Positions 59,893 through 64,000 of a stretch of 64,000 nucleotides of DNA are shown piece by piece. Below the pieces are notes generated by a model. That model did no database searches, was not told the origin of the DNA, and saw nothing but the letters and a program-made list of their open reading frames with translations. The stretch lies in NCBI GenBank assembly GCA_050008575.1, contig JBEKMJ010000023.1, positions 1-64,000 on the forward strand, read 5' to 3'. The stretch is from Bog-159 sp050008575. Lineage in GTDB: Bacteria; Acidobacteriota; Terriglobia; Bryobacterales; Bryobacteraceae. Both the position numbers and the translations under genes were made by a program. The first letter of the stretch is position 1; each line of letters opens with the position of its first letter.

Positions 59893-61962
59893 ATGAAGAA
59901 GCAAAATTGCGTCCGATGGTTTCCCATCGCGGCGCTGGCGGCACTCTCGGCGCCGGCACATGCCACCGTGCAGATTGTCTCCATGCAGCCGTCGCTTTCG
60001 ACGCCGCAACCGATCGGTTCCACGGTCGCTTGGACCGTTACCGCCACGGACACCAATCCGGGCCCAGTGACCTTTCAGTTCAATGTCGCCGAGCCCCAAG
60101 GCGCCCTGGCGATGGTCAAGAACTTCAACGTCGGGACGCTCAGCGGCAGCGCCTGGCAATCGCAGACGTTCGACTGGGCCCTGACCGGGTTCGATGGCAA
60201 ATATCAAGTGCAGGTGGTGGCCAAGGACTTCACCTCCGGCGAATCGGACTCGCGGACCGTCTCCTTCGTGGTGAGTTCGCCGCTCACGGGCGCCAACCCG
60301 GTCGTCCAAAAAACGCAGAATCCCCTGGTGGCCCTCTTCACCGCGCCTTCCTGCGCCACCGGCAGCACCGTGCGCGTCTTCTTTGAACCGCAAGCCGGTC
60401 AAGCCCATTCGGGCGCGCCGGCCACCAGCACGAATTGGCTGAACTGCCGCCCTCCGGCTGCCATGAGCGTGGAAATCGCCGGCATGTATCCCAGCACGGT
60501 CTATAATTTGCACGCGCAGGTCTCGACTGGCGGCAAGATCGTGAACGGACCGGACGTGAATTTCAAGACCGGCGTGGTTCCTTCCAACTTTCCGACCCCC
60601 ACTTTCCAGGTAGGAATCGCGGACAGCCCCAGCGATCCCAACCAGATGTTGTTTCACGGTCTTTTCGATGTAAGAGAGAATTTACACTACCCGTATGTGG
60701 CCACCGACCTATCCGGCAACATCATGTGGTATTACTACCCGCCCTACCATCCACCCAAGAGCATGCCCACCCGGACTTTTGCGAACGGATTTCTGGCGGA
60801 CCAATACGGGCCTGCCTGGAACCCGGAGGCGCAAACCTATCAAGTCCTCCGGCAGTTCGATTGGGCGGGAAATATCATAAAGGAAACCAACATTGGCATC
60901 CTGCAACAGCAACTGCTGGCGCTCGGAGACCCCGACGCGCAGCCCTGCAACACAGTTCCCTCGCCGCCTCCGGTGGGATCGGCCTGTATCGGCATTTTTC
61001 ACCATGATGCCATCGAGACCCTGCCCAATGGCTACACCGCGGCCCTGGTGGACGTGGAGAAAATTTTCCCGCCCGGGACGCAAGGCGACACCAGCGGCCT
61101 GCCCGTCGACATCATGGGAGATGCGATCGTGGTTCTGGATCAGAATTGGAACGCGGTCTGGTATTGGGACGCCTTCGACCCGCTGAACGGGGGACAAGGC
61201 TATCCCCAACTGCCGGCGACCCGTACCGCCGTTTTGGACGAAACCTGTGAACAGGGTTGCCTGATCGAATTTCTGATCGGCCCGGGAGTCGCCCCGCAAG
61301 CGCACGACTGGTTGCACTGCAATAGTCTCTATTACTGGCCGCACGACGGCGCGGCGGCCCCCAGCACCGCGCCGGGCGATATCATCGTGTCGTCCCGGGA
61401 TCAGGATTGGGTCATGAAGATCGACTATAAGGATGGCGCCGGAACCGGGGACATCCTGTGGCGCATGGGGCCCAGCGGCGATTTCTTTTTTGTGAACACA
61501 TACAACGATCCCTGGCCCTGGTTCTCACACCAGCATGAGGCGGGCATCGAAAACGGGGGGACGGGCGTGTTCGACGTGATGGATAACGGCAACACGCGGA
61601 TATCGCCGCCCGGCAAATCGACCGGAGGCGTTCCCGGTCTGGGTACCAATTGCGAACCTGACGACTGCAATACCCGCGGCATGGCCCTGACGTTCGATGA
61701 AGCTACTCTGCAGGTGAACCCGGTGATCAGTGTAGATCTGGGATATTTCTCGGATGCCATGGGCAGCGCCCAGTTGCTGGCCGATGGCAACTATTTCTTT
61801 CTTGCGGCAATTGTGGTCGATGGCAAAGTCGACACCGGCTACGACATTCAGATTCAGCCCACTCCCGGCACGGACACTGGCCCCGAAGTGATGAATATCT
61901 CAGGCCCGGCGTCTTACAGAACCTTTCAAATGCCGAATCTGTACAACCCTCCTATAACGTAG
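59893..61962 (+). CDS. Exported arylsulfotransferase (ASST)-family protein
   Basis: 689 residues. AGGAGGGG precedes ATG 59893; a signal peptide ends near APAHA. An N-terminal beta-sandwich (residues 25-180) is followed by a six-bladed ASST-like propeller: FHHDAIETLPNGYTAALV, DAIVVLDQNWNAVWYWDAFD, HDWLHCNSLYYWPHDG, and FSHQHEAGIENGGTGVFDVMDNGNTR give the His residues expected for transfer of sulfate through a phospho- or sulfo-histidine-like intermediate. It should move sulfate from aryl sulfate donors to an acceptor such as a phenol, without PAPS. Pairing with the sulfatase suggests sulfate-ester turnover on a shared extracellular substrate. Confidence 0.82.
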   Translation: MKKQNCVRWFPIAALAALSAPAHATVQIVSMQPSLSTPQPIGSTVAWTVTATDTNPGPVTFQFNVAEPQGALAMVKNFNVGTLSGSAWQSQTFDWALTGFDGKYQVQVVAKDFTSGESDSRTVSFVVSSPLTGANPVVQKTQNPLVALFTAPSCATGSTVRVFFEPQAGQAHSGAPATSTNWLNCRPPAAMSVEIAGMYPSTVYNLHAQVSTGGKIVNGPDVNFKTGVVPSNFPTPTFQVGIADSPSDPNQMLFHGLFDVRENLHYPYVATDLSGNIMWYYYPPYHPPKSMPTRTFANGFLADQYGPAWNPEAQTYQVLRQFDWAGNIIKETNIGILQQQLLALGDPDAQPCNTVPSPPPVGSACIGIFHHDAIETLPNGYTAALVDVEKIFPPGTQGDTSGLPVDIMGDAIVVLDQNWNAVWYWDAFDPLNGGQGYPQLPATRTAVLDETCEQGCLIEFLIGPGVAPQAHDWLHCNSLYYWPHDGAAAPSTAPGDIIVSSRDQDWVMKIDYKDGAGTGDILWRMGPSGDFFFVNTYNDPWPWFSHQHEAGIENGGTGVFDVMDNGNTRISPPGKSTGGVPGLGTNCEPDDCNTRGMALTFDEATLQVNPVISVDLGYFSDAMGSAQLLADGNYFFLAAIVVDGKVDTGYDIQIQPTPGTDTGPEVMNISGPASYRTFQMPNLYNPPIT

Positions 61963-61976
61963 TGCGAGGAAAGCCT

Positions 61977-63323
61977 ATGTTACATATTGGCGTGGGGCAG
62001 GCACTCGTGCGCGCCGTGTCAACACTCGTCTCGACACCCTGTTGGCTGGCCTTGGCCTGGGGCGCCAGCGCTCCCACCATCTCCAGCGTGGCGGTGAATA
62101 CGGCGAACGACCAGATGACCATTAGCGGCACGAACCTATGTCCAAACAGTCTGCCGCCGGCGGTGTCCTTAGCCGGTACGAGCCTCACCGGCGTGGCTTG
62201 CGGCTCTTCCGCTGTCACGGCCACCGTGCCGGGCAGCTTCGGCCCTGGCTCGTATAGCCTAAACCTGACGAATAGCAACAGTCAGACGGCCAACTTCAGC
62301 GTGACCTTGGGAGCGGTGGGGCCGGCCGGTCCGCAGGGCCCCGCCGGAGCTACGGGACCCGTTGGTCCGCAGGGGCCAACCGGACCCACGGGGCCAACCG
62401 GGCCAACAGGACCGCAAGGACCGCCAGGCAGCGCAGGGCCCGCGGGAGCGCCGGGACCGGCCACCCTTCCGATCAGCCTGCTGCGTTGGTACGCCGCGGA
62501 TGAGTCGAACAGTTTTGCGGTGGGCAACAACCCCGCCGGGGTGTGCTTCGACGCGGCCAGCATGTGGGTGACCAACAACGCCGACAATACCGTCATCAGG
62601 CTGGCGGCCAACGATGGCACCGTCATGGGCACGTATAGCGTGGGCAAAGGTCCGCGCGGCATCGCCTACGACGGGGCCAATATCTGGGTGGCCAACTCAG
62701 CCGGCAACACGGTCAGCGAGCTGCAGGCTTCGACTGGCGATCTGCTGGGCACGCACGCCGTGGGGGAACTCCCGGAGGGCGTTGTTTTCGACGGTGTCAA
62801 CGTGTGGGTGGCGAATAACTCGAGCAACAATGTCACTAAGTTGCTCGCCAGCAGCGGCGCGGTGTTGGGCACCTTCGCGGTGGGCAATTATCCGCGGGAA
62901 CTGGCCTTCGACGGGACTAACGTGTGGGTGACCAACTTCAACGACGGCACCGTGACCGAGCTGCGCGCCGCCGATGGAGCGTCGATGGGCACCTTTACGG
63001 TGGGCGTGAATCCCACCGGCGTGGCTTTTGACGGCGCCAACGTGTGGGTGGCCAATCAAGGCGCCAGCACCGTCACCGAGCTTAACGCAAGCAACGGCGC
63101 CACGGTGGGGACCTTTAACGTAGGAAGCCAGCCTTACGGAGTCGTGTTCGACGGCAGCTACGTCTGGGTGGCCGGCCTCAACAATATCACTAAGCTGCAA
63201 GCCGGCAATGGGGCTTTGGCTGGGAGCTTCAGCGGCTTCATTGGCGGGCCATATGGCGTGGCTTTCGACGGAGCCAGTATTTGGGTGGCTAACTTCTACA
63301 CCAGCACGGTGTCGAAGATATAA
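61977..63323 (+). CDS. Surface protein: IPT/TIG, collagen-like, seven-bladed propeller
   Basis: 448 residues; ATG 61977 has GAGGAAA at good spacing (a GTG at 61962 overlaps the previous stop). A signal peptide (about 1-30) is followed by an IPT/TIG-like domain at 32-110 (PTISSVAVNTANDQMTISG). Residues 112-162 are 17 Gly-X-Y collagen triplets. Residues 170-448 contain seven units of about 42 residues with (G/E)VxFDGxNVWVxN, each followed by (T/S)(V)xxLxAxxGxxxGT(F/Y)xVG, predicting a seven-bladed YncE/NHL-type propeller. No catalytic residues are apparent; an extracellular, trimeric, lectin- or matrix-like role is likely. Confidence 0.85.
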   Translation: MLHIGVGQALVRAVSTLVSTPCWLALAWGASAPTISSVAVNTANDQMTISGTNLCPNSLPPAVSLAGTSLTGVACGSSAVTATVPGSFGPGSYSLNLTNSNSQTANFSVTLGAVGPAGPQGPAGATGPVGPQGPTGPTGPTGPTGPQGPPGSAGPAGAPGPATLPISLLRWYAADESNSFAVGNNPAGVCFDAASMWVTNNADNTVIRLAANDGTVMGTYSVGKGPRGIAYDGANIWVANSAGNTVSELQASTGDLLGTHAVGELPEGVVFDGVNVWVANNSSNNVTKLLASSGAVLGTFAVGNYPRELAFDGTNVWVTNFNDGTVTELRAADGASMGTFTVGVNPTGVAFDGANVWVANQGASTVTELNASNGATVGTFNVGSQPYGVVFDGSYVWVAGLNNITKLQAGNGALAGSFSGFIGGPYGVAFDGASIWVANFYTSTVSKI

Positions 63324-63336
63324 GGTAGATGTGAAG

Positions 63337-64000
63337 ATGCGCACTCACTTCTTCCCGACTGTGGCCGTACTTGGGGTCGCTACGATCCTGGCCGCTTCGG
63401 CCAGTTCGGCGGCCGGCGGGCCGGTGCTCCTAAGCGTCCAGCCGGATTACGCCAGGAACCATATCGTAATCACCGGCCAGAACTTCAGTCCGGCACAGGC
63501 AGCCCCGGTAGTGACGCTCGGCAACACCGCGCTGACGGTGGTGTCCTTTGGCAATACTAAGATCTCGGCCGATCTGCCGGCGGGTTATACTCCCGCTTCC
63601 TATAAGCTGTCTGTCACGAACAGTAACAGCCAGACTGGATCGTTGATTGTGACCGTTGGAAGCGTCGGCGCACCCGGTCCGCAGGGTCCGGCCGGTAATA
63701 CGGGGCCAGCGGGTCCCGCGGGGCCGCAAGGCTCCACGGGCCAGAAGGGTGCGCAGGGACCGGCGGGACAGGCCGGCGCGCCGGGCCCCGCAGGTCCTTT
63801 GGGGGCTCCCGGCCCGAATCTGGGATCCATCGCGTTGCTGCACTGGTATCCCGCCAACCTGACGACCCGTTTTGCAGTGGGAAAGGGTCCCTGGGGCGCC
63901 ACTTATGACGGCGCCAATATGTGGGTGACAAATTACGGCACCACTACCGTAACCAAACTGCGGGCCAGCGACGGCGCGCTTCTCGGCACGTATACCGTCG
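63337..64000 (+). CDS. Paralogous IPT/collagen-like/propeller surface protein (3' end outside window)
   Basis: Open from ATG 63337 to the window end (221 codons seen). A signal peptide (FFPTVAVLGVATILAASASSAAGG) is followed by an IPT-like domain (PVLLSVQPDYARNHIVITGQNF), 18 Gly-X-Y triplets (GPQGPAGNTGPAGPAGPQG onward) and the first propeller unit (WGATYDGANMWVTNYGTTTVTKL). It is a tandem duplicate of the upstream gene, 13 bases after its stop, and probably in the same operon. The ribosome binding site is weak (GATGTGAAG). The rest of the propeller lies beyond the window. Confidence 0.85.
   Translation, partial: MRTHFFPTVAVLGVATILAASASSAAGGPVLLSVQPDYARNHIVITGQNFSPAQAAPVVTLGNTALTVVSFGNTKISADLPAGYTPASYKLSVTNSNSQTGSLIVTVGSVGAPGPQGPAGNTGPAGPAGPQGSTGQKGAQGPAGQAGAPGPAGPLGAPGPNLGSIALLHWYPANLTTRFAVGKGPWGATYDGANMWVTNYGTTTVTKLRASDGALLGTYTV

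Overview
The window looks like chromosome of a soil Acidobacteriota of the Solibacter/Bryobacter type. The reasons are the families present, not a database match: two orphan MacB/FtsX-like permeases of the acidobacterial ADOP kind, an acidobacterial VWFA-type secreted protein, an ASPIC/UnbV protein, several FG-GAP/VCBS proteins, a kinase-TPR protein, a TolB-like/TPR regulator, high GC, and many dispersed intergenic palindromes. No rRNA, tRNA, CRISPR array or intact insertion sequence was seen.

Layout. 0-12.5 kb: a hybrid histidine kinase cut by the window start; a Ser/Thr kinase-TPR gene overlapping a lipoprotein gene, flanked on both sides by decayed tyrosine-recombinase fragments; a secreted protein with ten 26-residue repeats, divergent from a TolB-like/TPR regulator. 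12.5-16.4 kb: an FG-GAP fragment, an aldehyde dehydrogenase and an ASPIC/UnbV protein. 16.4-18.8 kb: a small accessory patch with a PIN-toxin fragment, a RES toxin with a short antitoxin, and a frameshifted acetyltransferase-like gene. 18.8-31 kb: metabolic and signalling genes (GH27 alpha-galactosidase, LytS/LytR-type two-component pair, an acyltransferase-like membrane protein, YggX, histidine phosphatase, phosphoglucomutase, OsmC, SDR, HExxH-TPR protein). 31-46.7 kb: ADOP permease, VWFA protein, an S53 peptidase/FG-GAP/FG-GAP operon, 6-phosphogluconate dehydrogenase with a PfkB sugar kinase, second ADOP permease. 46.7-51.9 kb: a second accessory patch between a decayed and an intact copy of a DHH phosphoesterase gene, holding a nucleotidyltransferase pair, a VapBC-like pair whose toxin seems internally deleted, and a frameshifted zinc-ribbon membrane gene. 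52-64 kb: M14 peptidase, class V aminotransferase, two tandem M48 proteases, then a locus of sulfatase, arylsulfotransferase and two collagen-like beta-propeller surface proteins, the last cut by the window end.

Coherent groups: pgm, gnd and the PfkB kinase serve hexose phosphate and gluconate metabolism together with the alpha-galactosidase; the 57.9-64 kb genes look like one transcription unit for sulfate-ester chemistry and surface display; the S53/FG-GAP operon is a secretion-type unit.

The most unusual feature is a family of at least thirteen intergenic elements made of two to five short hairpins, usually ending in GTGGGGC or its complement. Stems differ between copies by paired, compensatory changes, and several elements abut start or stop codons to within 0-4 bases. 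No associated transposase is visible here.
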